From: JAZQLP01 sp045629205
Lineage (GTDB): Bacteria; Bacillota; Clostridia; Oscillospirales; UBA644
Direction of reading: 5' to 3'
Length of the DNA stretch: 10,594 bases
Assembly: GCA_045629205.1 (NCBI GenBank)
Contig: JAZQQT010000185.1
Coordinates: forward strand, 1 to 10,594
Made by a program: the position numbers and the translations under genes. The stretch's first letter is position 1. Every line of letters begins with the position of its first letter. Of the stretch, positions 1 through 6,853 are shown one piece after another. Below the pieces are notes generated by a model. It worked only from the letters and a program-made list of their open reading frames with translations, ran no database searches and was not told the DNA's origin.

Positions 1-524
1 CGAATTTTTCGGAAGAATTTCCCGAATGTCAAACGACATGCATCATGGGTAAATCAGGCTGCGGAAAAACGACACTTCTTAAAATTCTGCTCGGTATCGA
101 AGCGCAGGATAGCGGAACCGTTGACGGAATAGGAAACAAACCGTCCGTCGTCTTCCAGGAAGACCGTCTTTTTGAAGATTTTTCGGTAATCAACAATCTG
201 AGACCGTTCACCGACAAAGCCGATTCCGATATCATTGCCGAGCTGTCCGGAGTCGGACTCGAAGGAACGGAAAACTCGGCAGTGAATACTTTAAGCGGCG
301 GAATGAAAAGAAGAGTCGCGATTCTCAGAGCGATGCTCTATCAGGGAAATCCACTGATAATGGACGAGCCCTTCAAAGGACTTGACAACGAAACAAGACT
401 GCAGGTTGCAGACTATATAAAGAAAAGAACTGTCGGAAAGACAATTATCACGGTAACGCATGACGAATATGAAGCGGTGTTGCTCGGAGCGGCAAAAATT
501 ATTACAATGCCGGACAAAATATAA
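1..524 (+). CDS. ABC importer ATP-binding subunit, SsuB/TauB-like (5' partial)
   Basis: This is the nucleotide-binding subunit of an ABC importer. It hydrolyses ATP on the inner face of the membrane to drive uptake, in the family that serves nitrate, sulfonate, taurine or thiamine-precursor importers. The gene is cut by the left edge; the first full codon is at 3 and 173 residues are visible. An ATG at 45 lies inside the Walker A region (GKSGCGKTT, visible residues 16-24), so it is not the true start and roughly 25-30 residues are missing. Also visible are the Q-loop Gln52 (VVFQED), signature LSGGM (97-101), Walker B IMDEP with catalytic Glu122, and switch His153 (VTHDE). The protein stops only 20 residues after that His, so the whole would be about 200 residues, shorter than the usual 240-260. 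Its permease and binding protein would lie upstream, outside the window, so the substrate is unknown. The next gene starts 16 bases later on the same strand. Confidence 0.9.
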   Translation, partial: NFSEEFPECQTTCIMGKSGCGKTTLLKILLGIEAQDSGTVDGIGNKPSVVFQEDRLFEDFSVINNLRPFTDKADSDIIAELSGVGLEGTENSAVNTLSGGMKRRVAILRAMLYQGNPLIMDEPFKGLDNETRLQVADYIKKRTVGKTIITVTHDEYEAVLLGAAKIITMPDKI

Positions 525-540
525 TTAACGGATAAAAAAA

Positions 541-1365
541 ATGATATCATTATTCAAATGCCCGATATGCGGAAATCCTCTTACAAAAGAAGAAAAACGA
601 CTGGTCTGTGACAACAGACACAGTTTTGACATTGCAGCCGCAAATTACGCGAATCTGCTTCCGGTCAATAAAAAGCACTCAAAAAGCCCCGGGGACGACA
701 CCGATATGGTGCGCGCGAGAGAACGTTTTCTTTCTTGCGGATATTACAGAAAGTTACGCGACAAAATAGTCGAAACTGTCTCTTCACTGCCGAAAACAGG
801 GCAAATCAGACTGATCGATATAGGATGCGGAGAGGGATATTATACGGAAGCGGTTTCTTCGCTGAAAGACATTGAAACTGCCGCTTTCGACATATCAAAA
901 GCGGCGGCGGAAAAGACGGGAAAAAGAATAAAAAGATCGGGTGCGCACGCCGAAGTTGCCGTAGCATCGGCATTTGACGTTCCTGTCAACGACGGCGATT
1001 TTGACATTGCACTGAATATATTTTCACCGCTTTGCATACCGGAACTGTCCAGAATTCTCAAGCCGGGAGGAGTCTTTTTATACGTTGTTCCCGCCCCTGA
1101 TCATCTGTGGGAAATGAAAGAACTGATATACGAAAATCCGTATAAAAACGTCGATGAAAAACAGGAATACGACGGCTTTGATTTCTCGGACAAAATACGT
1201 GTCAGATATACCGAAGAGATTACCTCGAACGAAAATATCCGCGCCCTCTTCGGTATGACGCCATATTTCTGGCACACACCGAAAGCCTATATGTCAAAGC
1301 TGGATAATATTCACAGTTTGCGAGTTACAGTAGACTTTTTCATTTTGATTTACAAAAAAATATAG
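541..1365 (+). CDS. rlmA: 23S rRNA (guanine-N1)-methyltransferase, RlmA family
   Basis: This enzyme transfers a methyl group from S-adenosylmethionine to N1 of a guanine in the hairpin 35 region of 23S rRNA. The family methylates G745 (Gram-negative type) or G748 (Gram-positive type, linked to tylosin resistance in some producers); the G748 type is more likely here, by inference from the host. The N-terminus has the family's zinc site: Cys7, Cys10, Cys23 and His27. It is followed by the conserved NLLPV stretch (38-42) and SPGDD (49-53). The SAM-binding motif DIGCGEG is at 93-99, and LKPGG follows in the C-terminal half of the methyltransferase fold. The length of 274 residues is normal for the family. 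The ATG at 541 is chosen because it puts the zinc finger at the usual distance from the start; the ribosome site is weak, only A-rich sequence. It may be read together with the ABC gene just upstream, but the two have no obvious functional link. Confidence 0.9.
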   Translation: MISLFKCPICGNPLTKEEKRLVCDNRHSFDIAAANYANLLPVNKKHSKSPGDDTDMVRARERFLSCGYYRKLRDKIVETVSSLPKTGQIRLIDIGCGEGYYTEAVSSLKDIETAAFDISKAAAEKTGKRIKRSGAHAEVAVASAFDVPVNDGDFDIALNIFSPLCIPELSRILKPGGVFLYVVPAPDHLWEMKELIYENPYKNVDEKQEYDGFDFSDKIRVRYTEEITSNENIRALFGMTPYFWHTPKAYMSKLDNIHSLRVTVDFFILIYKKI

Positions 1366-1438
1366 TTTTTTATTCGATTTTATTTTTTACAAAAAAAATC
1401 ATAACTAACGGCTGCCGGTAGTTTTCGGAAACAATGAT

Positions 1439-1474
1439 AACCCCGTCTTTTGCAAAATGACAAAAGACGGGGTT
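1439..1474. terminator. Intrinsic terminator between convergent genes
   Basis: A perfect 14-bp stem (AACCCCGTCTTTTG pairing with CAAAAGACGGGGTT) closes an 8-base loop at 1453-1460. On the plus strand it is followed by TTTGTAATTTT, and it lies 73 bases past rlmA. On the minus strand it begins 22 bases past the GH36 stop, with a weaker T-rich tail. It probably ends transcription from both sides, better on the plus strand. Confidence 0.85.
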
Positions 1475-1496
1475 TGTAATTTTAAAAATAAGCGGG

Positions 1497-3395
1497 TCAG
1501 TCTTCCCTTGCATACTCCCAAATTCTTGCGGAGCGAATCGGTTGCGAGAATGCCATGCTTCCGCCCGTATAAGCATACCTGAATGTTTCTCCGTTCCAAA
1601 GATTTCTGAAAACGTATCTTCCCTCACGCAGATGCGGTTTAACGGTCAGCGTTCCGTCAGGTGCGGCGTTATTTCGTATTACTTCTATCACTCCTCTGTC
1701 TTCTTCCGGGATATCAAACTGCCATGATGTCCATTTCTCACGACTTTTGTGATAAGGTGTGAGCGCATAAAAATCGGCCGAACAGATAACCGGAGCAACA
1801 CGGTTGAACAGAGCGGAATAACGGCGGATTTTTTCGCAGGTCTCTTCGGAAAGAGGCTTTTTAACATTTGTAAATCTACCGAGGTGGACTGTAGGAGCGA
1901 GGAATGAAAGCATTGTATATTCGTCAAATTCCGGCAAATTCTTCGGAGGTTTTCCATCATCATAACTGCCGTCTTCTTTTTCCCATGATTCGGCAAATCC
2001 GCGGAAATACGGTATCCATGAATAAAGAGTCTGAGAAAACGCCTGTTGAACAGGATGAATTCCGTATCCGTAATCCGTCTGATGCAGCGGAACCGAACGA
2101 CGCATGGTTTCGATATCGTTACGACGGCCGCCTGACGCGCAGGAATCTATCTGCAATTCGGGGAAACGCGCTTTCAAAGTATCCCAAAAACGCAGATACC
2201 CCTGTTCATACAGATTTTCAATCGCTCCCCGTCTGTTTTCTCCTTCTCTCGACCGCCAGCAATCTTCCGGTTCGAAATTATAATCCTGACGGTATACCGT
2301 AACATGACCTTCTTCGATACAGTTTCCTATTTTTTTAATAAGATAATCAACGCAGGCGGGAATGCTGAGGTCAAGCATTTTTACGCCTTTGTCTATAATC
2401 CACTCGGGATGTTCCCTGCAGATTTCGGAATGTTCGGTAACACGTTCCGACTCAAACCAAAGCAAAAAATCAATTCCGTGTTTTTCACATTCTTTACCTA
2501 TGGGAGCCAATCCGTTCGGGAATCGCTTTGAATCAGGCTTCCAATCGCCGAGCGTTCCCCACCAATCGTCTTCTCCCATATCATTTACGGCAGGATACCA
2601 ACCGGCATCGAGCCACCAAAGATTTATACCGAGACGGTTATTTACTGCATCACTGATTGCCTTAATCTGATTTTCTTCCGTTGCGTGAGTGAATTCCAAT
2701 CCAAATCCGCTGAAACATCCGACAAGATGAGGTTTTGTTATTCCGACATGTTTGAAATACCAGCGTCTCCATACGTTAATACCGGTTTCAATATCACCGT
2801 CAAACGAGACAACAACCATAAGAGGAGTGCGTAACGATTCTCCCGGGTTTATCACGGTATCGAGAACCTCCTGCCCTGCCGCATACAAAACACCGTCATC
2901 TGTTCCTCTGAAATACGATTTCCATTGTCCCGGCCAGCCGACAGCAAGATTAACGCCTCGGTTACCGAAAGTAATACGGTGATACGGGAAAGCGGTATTG
3001 CAGCTTCGTCCTCCGTAAGGAACGATTCTGAGGTCGGCGCCCGTTGAAAGACAAGTTTCGGTAACGGCATATCCGTCCGACGAACAGAAGTCTCCGTTGG
3101 AGGTATAGATTTTCGCGCATTCTCCCTTAAAAACATAATTCATGACATCAACATCGGAAAGATGCGGAGATACGGTGTCACCTTTATTTGAGAAGTATAC
3201 AGTCCATTCGGACGCATCGAAATCATCGTATGAAACACACTCCGCTCTTACTTCGATGTTTCCCACCATGGCTGTATAAATGATCTTATTGTTTTCCGAA
3301 TATGTTACGGTTCCGTCCGGCATTCCGCAATAACAATCGTCTCCGAGTCGGAAACGTATCGGAAGAGTCTTGGGATTTAAGACAAGATTTCTCAT
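1497..3395 (-). CDS. GH36 family alpha-galactosidase-like glycoside hydrolase
   Basis: This is a retaining glycosidase of clan GH-D that releases terminal alpha-linked galactose, or possibly alpha-N-acetylgalactosamine, from oligosaccharides. It has no signal peptide, so it should act on imported sugars in the cytoplasm. The 632 residues show the GH36 plan: an N-terminal beta-sandwich (about 1-210), a TIM barrel (about 220-530) and a C-terminal beta domain. The sugar-binding WWLDAGWYP is at 260-268 and LLWFESERV at 311-319. The likely nucleophile is Asp371 in VYRQDYNFEP, and the likely acid/base is Asp427 in SCASGGRRND; the 56-residue spacing fits the family. Many GH36 enzymes have K-W-D at the nucleophile and W-F-E-P-E-M earlier; here Arg replaces Lys and ESER replaces EPEM, so the substrate is uncertain. 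The ATG at 3393-3395 is preceded by AAGGA at 7-base spacing. The gene converges on rlmA. It lies downstream of the tRNA-Gly terminator, and no convincing promoter of its own was found. Confidence 0.88.
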   Translation of the reverse strand: MRNLVLNPKTLPIRFRLGDDCYCGMPDGTVTYSENNKIIYTAMVGNIEVRAECVSYDDFDASEWTVYFSNKGDTVSPHLSDVDVMNYVFKGECAKIYTSNGDFCSSDGYAVTETCLSTGADLRIVPYGGRSCNTAFPYHRITFGNRGVNLAVGWPGQWKSYFRGTDDGVLYAAGQEVLDTVINPGESLRTPLMVVVSFDGDIETGINVWRRWYFKHVGITKPHLVGCFSGFGLEFTHATEENQIKAISDAVNNRLGINLWWLDAGWYPAVNDMGEDDWWGTLGDWKPDSKRFPNGLAPIGKECEKHGIDFLLWFESERVTEHSEICREHPEWIIDKGVKMLDLSIPACVDYLIKKIGNCIEEGHVTVYRQDYNFEPEDCWRSREGENRRGAIENLYEQGYLRFWDTLKARFPELQIDSCASGGRRNDIETMRRSVPLHQTDYGYGIHPVQQAFSQTLYSWIPYFRGFAESWEKEDGSYDDGKPPKNLPEFDEYTMLSFLAPTVHLGRFTNVKKPLSEETCEKIRRYSALFNRVAPVICSADFYALTPYHKSREKWTSWQFDIPEEDRGVIEVIRNNAAPDGTLTVKPHLREGRYVFRNLWNGETFRYAYTGGSMAFSQPIRSARIWEYARED

Positions 3396-3485
3396 GAATT
3401 TTTCCTTTTTTGCCGATTTATTGGGCCGTTGATACGACAGGCGGCAAATCGCTTTTCGATTTTTTTTGACTGATATAACAAATAA

Positions 3486-3510
3486 AGCCTGGATCGAAAA
3501 GGATCAGGCT
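3486..3510 (-). terminator. Terminator of the tRNA-Gly gene
   Basis: Read on the minus strand, AGCCTGATC and GATCCAGGCT form a stem with one bulged base and a loop of about six bases (CTTTTC), followed directly by TTATTTGTTAT. It starts 7 bases after the encoded CCA of the tRNA, as expected of a single-gene tRNA transcript. The stem is short and bulged, so some read-through into the GH36 gene is possible. Confidence 0.7.
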
Positions 3511-3517
3511 CTGTCTG

Positions 3518-3591
3518 TGGAGCGGATGAGGGGAATCGAACCCCCACGGTCAGCTTGGGAAGCTGAAGTTCTGCCACTAAACTACACCCGC
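3518..3591 (-). tRNA. trnG: tRNA-Gly (anticodon CCC)
   Basis: The minus strand folds into a complete 74-base cloverleaf. The acceptor stem GCGGGTG pairs with CATCCGC (one G-T pair), followed by a T discriminator and an encoded CCA. The D stem is GTTT/GAAC, and the anticodon stem TCAGC/GCTGA holds loop TTCCCAA. The variable loop is 4 bases and the T arm is GGGGG-TTCGATT-CCCCT. The anticodon CCC lies at 3557-3559 and reads glycine codon GGG. The gene has its own promoter and terminator. It is divergent from ilvE. Confidence 0.97.
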
Positions 3592-3610
3592 AAAGAATAT
3601 TTACGGGATT

Positions 3611-3639
3611 ATATTAGCATAAACGCCGCGTTTTGTCAA
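3611..3639 (-). promoter_or_regulatory. Housekeeping promoter of tRNA-Gly
   Basis: On the minus strand a perfect -35 box TTGACA (3634-3639) and a -10 box TAATAT (3611-3616) are separated by exactly 17 bases. The -10 box ends 19 bases before the first base of the mature tRNA, leaving a short 5' leader for RNase P to remove. Such a near-consensus promoter fits a highly expressed stable RNA. Confidence 0.85.
3621..3633. repeat. Palindrome in the tRNA-Gly promoter spacer
   Basis: AAACGC-C-GCGTTT is a perfect 6-1-6 inverted repeat. It lies wholly between the -35 and -10 boxes of the tRNA-Gly promoter and abuts the -35 box. It could be a repressor site, or chance in a GC-rich spacer. No second copy was noticed in the window. 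Confidence 0.35.
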
Positions 3640-3673
3640 GTATACGAAAATCTTCTTTTTTTTAAAAAAAATA

Positions 3674-3702
3674 TTGCTTTTAACAGACTGAAGTGATATA
3701 AT
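3674..3702 (+). promoter_or_regulatory. Extended -10 promoter of ilvE
   Basis: A perfect TATAAT (3697-3702) is preceded by TGA, giving the extended TGnTATAAT form. A weak -35 box TTGCTT (3674-3679) lies 17 bases upstream. Transcription would start near 3709, leaving a leader of about 25 bases before the ilvE ATG. That is too short for a T-box or attenuator, so leader-based control by branched-chain amino acids is not expected. Confidence 0.75.
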
Positions 3703-3734
3703 AATAAAAAAGCTTTTTATAATAGAGGTATATT

Positions 3735-4760
3735 ATGGAAAAGAAAAATATCGATTGGAAAAATCTCGGCTTCGGGTATATGCCTACAGACTATCGTTTT
3801 GTTGCAAATTACACTAACGGAGCATGGGACGAAGGAGCTCTTATTTCAGACCCCAATGTTGTTATAAGCGAATGCGCAGGCGTTCTCCAGTATGCACAGA
3901 CAGCATTTGAGGGTTTGAAAGCATACACAACAGAAGACGGACATACTGTTGTTTTCCGTCCCGACCTCAATGCGGAAAGACTTGAACAGTCGGCTCTCAG
4001 ACTTGAAATGCCGCCCTATCCGAGAGATAAATTCATCGAAGCAGTTGAAAAGGTTGTCAAAGCCAATCTCGCATGGGTTCCGCCATACGGTTCGGGCGCA
4101 ACTCTGTATATCAGACCTTACCTGTTCGGAAGCAGTCCCGTCATAGGCGTTAAACCGGCACAGGATTACCAGTTCAGAATGTTAGTTACTCCCGTCGGAC
4201 CTTATTTTAAAGGCGGAGTTAAACCGTTAACACTTACTGTCAGCGACTTCGACAGAGCCGCACCTCACGGAACAGGTCATATCAAAGCCGGACTTAATTA
4301 TGCAATGAGTTTACATGCAATCGTTGAAGCTCACAAAAACGGTTATGACGAAAATCTTTATCCCGATGCGGCAACAAGAACAAAGGTCGAAGAAACCGGC
4401 GGAGCAAACTTTATTTTCGTTACAAAAGACGGGAAAGTTGTTACGCCGCACTCCACAAGCATTCTTCCTTCAATAACCAGACGTTCTCTTATGATAGTTG
4501 CAAAAGATTATCTCGGACTCGAAGCTGTTGAACGTGACGTCTATCTTGATGAACTTGAAGATATGGCCGAATGCGGTCTCTGCGGAACGGCAGCCGTTAT
4601 CTCACCGGTTGGAAAGATTGTAAATCACGGAAAAGAAATTTGTCTGCCGTCCGGCATGTCGGAAATGGGACCGATCACAAAGAAACTTTATGATACTCTT
4701 ACAGGAATCCAGATGGGTCGCATAAAAGCTCCCGAGGGATGGATCCACGTTATCGACTGA
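3735..4760 (+). CDS. ilvE: Branched-chain amino acid aminotransferase
   Basis: IlvE moves the amino group between glutamate and the 2-oxo acids of valine, leucine and isoleucine. It is the last step of their synthesis or the first of their breakdown, in the cytoplasm. It is a fold-type IV PLP enzyme of 341 residues, close to the longer BCAT subgroup that includes the eukaryotic enzymes. PLP would bind Lys184 in GHIKAGLNYA. Glu220 in EETGGANF and GTAAVISPVG (284-293) match the cofactor-holding parts of the family, and AFEGLKAY (57-64) is a typical early motif. Cys280 and Cys283 form a CxxC just before GTAAV; mammalian mitochondrial BCAT has a redox CxxC just after the matching GTA, so the position is close but not the same. 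The ATG at 3735 follows AGAGG with good spacing. The gene appears to be a single unit with its own promoter and a hairpin after the stop. Confidence 0.96.
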   Translation: MEKKNIDWKNLGFGYMPTDYRFVANYTNGAWDEGALISDPNVVISECAGVLQYAQTAFEGLKAYTTEDGHTVVFRPDLNAERLEQSALRLEMPPYPRDKFIEAVEKVVKANLAWVPPYGSGATLYIRPYLFGSSPVIGVKPAQDYQFRMLVTPVGPYFKGGVKPLTLTVSDFDRAAPHGTGHIKAGLNYAMSLHAIVEAHKNGYDENLYPDAATRTKVEETGGANFIFVTKDGKVVTPHSTSILPSITRRSLMIVAKDYLGLEAVERDVYLDELEDMAECGLCGTAAVISPVGKIVNHGKEICLPSGMSEMGPITKKLYDTLTGIQMGRIKAPEGWIHVID

Positions 4761-4775
4761 TATATTACTTTTTTG

Positions 4776-4802
4776 TGCGGACCCCGAAAGGAGTCCGCAT
4801 TT
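4776..4802 (+). terminator. Hairpin after ilvE, probable weak terminator
   Basis: TGCGGAC (4776-4782) pairs with GTCCGCA (4793-4799), followed by one C-A mismatch and two further G-C pairs closing a GAAA tetraloop. Only three Ts follow before GAG. It lies 15 bases after the ilvE stop. The short T tract suggests partial read-through into the downstream genes. Confidence 0.6.
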
Positions 4803-4828
4803 GAGTATAATTAAAGAAGGATTGTCTT

Positions 4829-5051
4829 ATGTCTGAAAAATCCGTTTTTTTGTCAATCATATTAACCGCCGTTCTTCTTGTTTTCACATCATGCGGAAGC
4901 GGGCAGGTTGAACAAACATGTATCGTTTATGACGATGCCTCGGAATGCCGTTCTTCCCATGAATTTCCTTTACTCTGTTGCGGGAGAAGGATATTCCTGC
5001 TCGTTTGACGGAACGACAATGGCAGCATATACAGGCGCAAAACAACAGTGA
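4829..5051 (+). pseudogene. Small lipoprotein-like gene, apparently frameshifted
   Basis: A start at 4829 with an AAGAAGG ribosome site 8 bases upstream opens a 59-residue frame ending at 5008. It begins with a lipoprotein-like signal: a short polar start, a hydrophobic run (residues 6-19), then Thr-Ser-Cys-Gly at 20-23. The -3 residue before the Cys is Phe rather than the usual Leu. The last dozen residues (LLCCGRRIFLLV) look unlike a mature surface protein. The frame one base further on (open from 4866) reads LYSVAGEGYSCSFDGTTMAA and ends at TGA 5049-5051, overlapping the cysK ribosome site, and looks like a real protein tail. The total of 223 bases is one more than a multiple of three. This suggests a one-base insertion or two-base deletion, most likely around 4940-4970, perhaps in an already shortened gene. 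A genuine 59-residue lipoprotein, or a sequencing error, cannot be excluded. I do not recognise the family. Confidence 0.5.
5005..5033 (+). promoter_or_regulatory. Probable promoter of cysK-cysE
   Basis: TTGACG (5005-5010) and TATACA (5028-5033) are separated by exactly 17 bases. Transcription would start near 5040, about 20 bases before the cysK ATG and upstream of its GAGGA ribosome site. The promoter lies inside the tail of the apparently broken lipoprotein gene. No riboswitch or T-box fits in so short a leader. Confidence 0.55.
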
Positions 5052-5060
5052 GGATTAAAT

Positions 5061-5990
5061 ATGAAAATATATGATTCAATAAAACAACTGATCGGCAATA
5101 CACCTTTATTTTATGCAAACAATTATATTAATTCGGTAAAAGCGAATGCCGATCTTTTACTGAAACTTGAATATCTGAATCCGGCAGGAAGTATAAAAGA
5201 CAGGGCTGCTGCGGAGATGATTTATGACGCAGAAGAAAAAGGACTTTTGAAAAAGGGCGGAACAATTATCGAGCCGACAAGCGGCAACACGGGAATCGGT
5301 CTTGCGGCAATAGGAATTCCCGCAGGTTACAGAGTTATTCTGACAATGCCCGATTCCATGTCGGAAGAAAGACAATTGCTGCTTAAAGCATACGGCGCCG
5401 AAGTCGTTCTGACACCTGGAGCCGAGGGAATGAGCGGCGCAGTAAAAAAAGCAGAGTCACTCGCAAAAGAGATTCCGGGAGCATTTATTCCCGGACAATT
5501 CGTAAGTCCGGCAAACGCGCATGCTCATTACAAAACGACGGGACCCGAAATATGGAATGATACAGACGGAAAGGTTGACGTTCTGGTTTGCGGAGTAGGA
5601 ACCGGAGGAACATTGACGGGAACGGCAAAATATCTGAAAGAGAAAAATCCGGAAATCAGGATCGCAGCGGTGGAACCCGCATCGTCTCCCCTGTTAAGCC
5701 AAGGTATATCCGGGCCTCACGGGCTGATGGGAATAGGCGCAAATTTCATTCCGGAACTGCTTGACATATCATTAATCGACGAAATCGTTGCCGTAACGGA
5801 AGAAGATGCTTATCGGGCGGCAAGACTGCTTGCAAAAACAGAAGGTCTCCTTGTCGGAATCACTTCGGGAGCCGCGCTGCATGCAGCGACAGTCCTGGCT
5901 GAAAAAGACGAATACGCAAAAAAGAAAATCGCGGTTATCCTGCCGGACACCGGAGACAGATATCTGTCAACACCGGAATTCAAAGACTGA
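5061..5990 (+). CDS. cysK: Cysteine synthase (O-acetylserine sulfhydrylase)
   Basis: CysK replaces the acetyl group of O-acetylserine with sulfide to make cysteine. It is a fold-type II PLP enzyme in the cytoplasm. The 309 residues match the family length. PLP would bind Lys46 in NPAGSIKDR. TSGNTG (73-78) holds the substrate carboxylate, GVGTGGT (178-184) is the phosphate-binding loop, and PDTGDRY near the C-terminus supplies the residue over the pyridine nitrogen. YKTTGPEIW (157-165) is also typical and argues for cysteine synthase over the related threonine synthase or serine dehydratase families. The ATG at 5061 follows GAGGA at good spacing. The ribosome site overlaps the TGA of the upstream broken frame. 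cysE starts 9 bases after the cysK stop, so the two are surely one transcript. A CysM-like or cystathionine beta-synthase activity is possible but less likely, because the gene is paired with cysE. Confidence 0.95.
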   Translation: MKIYDSIKQLIGNTPLFYANNYINSVKANADLLLKLEYLNPAGSIKDRAAAEMIYDAEEKGLLKKGGTIIEPTSGNTGIGLAAIGIPAGYRVILTMPDSMSEERQLLLKAYGAEVVLTPGAEGMSGAVKKAESLAKEIPGAFIPGQFVSPANAHAHYKTTGPEIWNDTDGKVDVLVCGVGTGGTLTGTAKYLKEKNPEIRIAAVEPASSPLLSQGISGPHGLMGIGANFIPELLDISLIDEIVAVTEEDAYRAARLLAKTEGLLVGITSGAALHAATVLAEKDEYAKKKIAVILPDTGDRYLSTPEFKD

Positions 5991-5999
5991 GGTATAATT

Positions 6000-6851
6000 A
6001 TGAATAAACTAAATATAAAAAGCATAAGCACAAAACTTGATGAAATATCTGCCGAATCCGGATATCCGACTATCACGACAAAAATCGTCGATGATGCCGT
6101 TCTTTTAATGGATAAGCTGAAAATTTTATTCTTTCCGTCGGTATTTGCCCCCTCCGAACCGGTAAGAGCACAAAGAGAAATAACACTTGAAGAAACCTAC
6201 GCGCTGCTTCACGGAATCTGTCTTGCCATTCTCGGAAAAGATAACAATGAAAAAGCCGAACAAATTACGGAAGAATTTATGTTTGCGCTGCCCGGAATAG
6301 CCGAAGAACTGAGAAACGATATCCGGGCCGCATACGACGGCGACCCTGCCGCGTCTTCCGAGAATGAGATCATTCTTGCATATCCGGCTTTTGACGCCAT
6401 TTCCGCATACAGACCGGCGCATATATTATACAAACTCGGATTACCGCTGCTTCCGAGAATTCTGACCGAATCCGCTCATAAAAAAACAGGAATAGACATC
6501 CACCCCGGAGCGACGATAGGACATTCGTTTTTTATCGACCACGGAACCGGAGTCGTAATAGGCGAAACCTGTGTTATAGGCGATAACGTCAAACTTTACC
6601 AAGGTGTTACACTCGGTGCGAAAAGCTTTGAAAAGGATGAAAACGGTAATCCCGTCAAAGGAATAAAAAGACATCCGAACATCGGCAATAATGTGGTTAT
6701 ATACGCAGGAGCGACCATACTCGGAGGTGACACTTTTATAGGCGATAATTGCGTTATCGGAGGAAACGTCTGGCTGACTCATTCCGTTGATAACGACTGT
6801 ACCGTTTACAATACGGCTTCCGAAAACAAAAAAATCAAATGCAACTCCTGA
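6000..6851 (+). CDS. cysE: Serine O-acetyltransferase (EpsC-type)
   Basis: CysE moves an acetyl group from acetyl-CoA to serine, giving the O-acetylserine used by CysK; this is the committed and usually feedback-inhibited step of cysteine synthesis. The 283 residues have a helical N-terminal half (about 1-150) and a left-handed beta-helix of hexapeptide repeats (about 160-265). The catalytic pair appears as Asp166 in IDIHPG and His181 in IDHGTG, 15 residues apart as in E. coli CysE (Asp143, His158). GVTLGA and KRHPNIGNNV follow in the usual order. The long N-terminus and short tail fit the EpsC-type enzymes of Clostridia and other anaerobes. The protein ends in KIKCNS rather than the terminal Ile that docks CysE into CysK in the classical complex. 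The ATG at 6000 follows a GAGG overlapping the cysK stop, consistent with translational coupling. Confidence 0.95.
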   Translation: MNKLNIKSISTKLDEISAESGYPTITTKIVDDAVLLMDKLKILFFPSVFAPSEPVRAQREITLEETYALLHGICLAILGKDNNEKAEQITEEFMFALPGIAEELRNDIRAAYDGDPAASSENEIILAYPAFDAISAYRPAHILYKLGLPLLPRILTESAHKKTGIDIHPGATIGHSFFIDHGTGVVIGETCVIGDNVKLYQGVTLGAKSFEKDENGNPVKGIKRHPNIGNNVVIYAGATILGGDTFIGDNCVIGGNVWLTHSVDNDCTVYNTASENKKIKCNS

Positions 6852-6853
6852 AC

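Noticed and set aside
1904..2302. Plus-strand 132-residue frame inside the GH36 gene
   Set aside because: The opposite strand encodes the conserved glycosidase through its catalytic motifs; this is its shadow.
3446..3467. AAATCG-CTTTT-CGATTT hairpin followed by Ts on the plus strand
   Set aside because: The stem is short and AT-rich, and no plus-strand gene upstream would need it; on the minus strand no T tract follows.
3396..3485. Search for a promoter or catabolite-control (cre) site for the GH36 gene
   Set aside because: The best -35-like TTGCCG has only a poor -10 match, and the nearest cre-like string (CGAAAAGCGATT) misses several core positions.
3392..3577. Minus-strand 61-residue frame between the tRNA and the GH36 start
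   Set aside because: It overlaps the tRNA and its terminator, has no ribosome site, and its composition is not protein-like.
3466..3696. Plus-strand 76-residue frame over the tRNA-Gly gene
   Set aside because: It is the antisense of the tRNA; the GIEPPRSAWEAEVLPLNYTR-type peptide is a well-known false protein produced by translating tRNA genes.
4806..4811. TATAAT just after the ilvE hairpin as a promoter for the lipoprotein gene
   Set aside because: No -35 box lies at 16-18 bases, and the transcript would start within the ribosome site at 4814-4820, leaving no leader.
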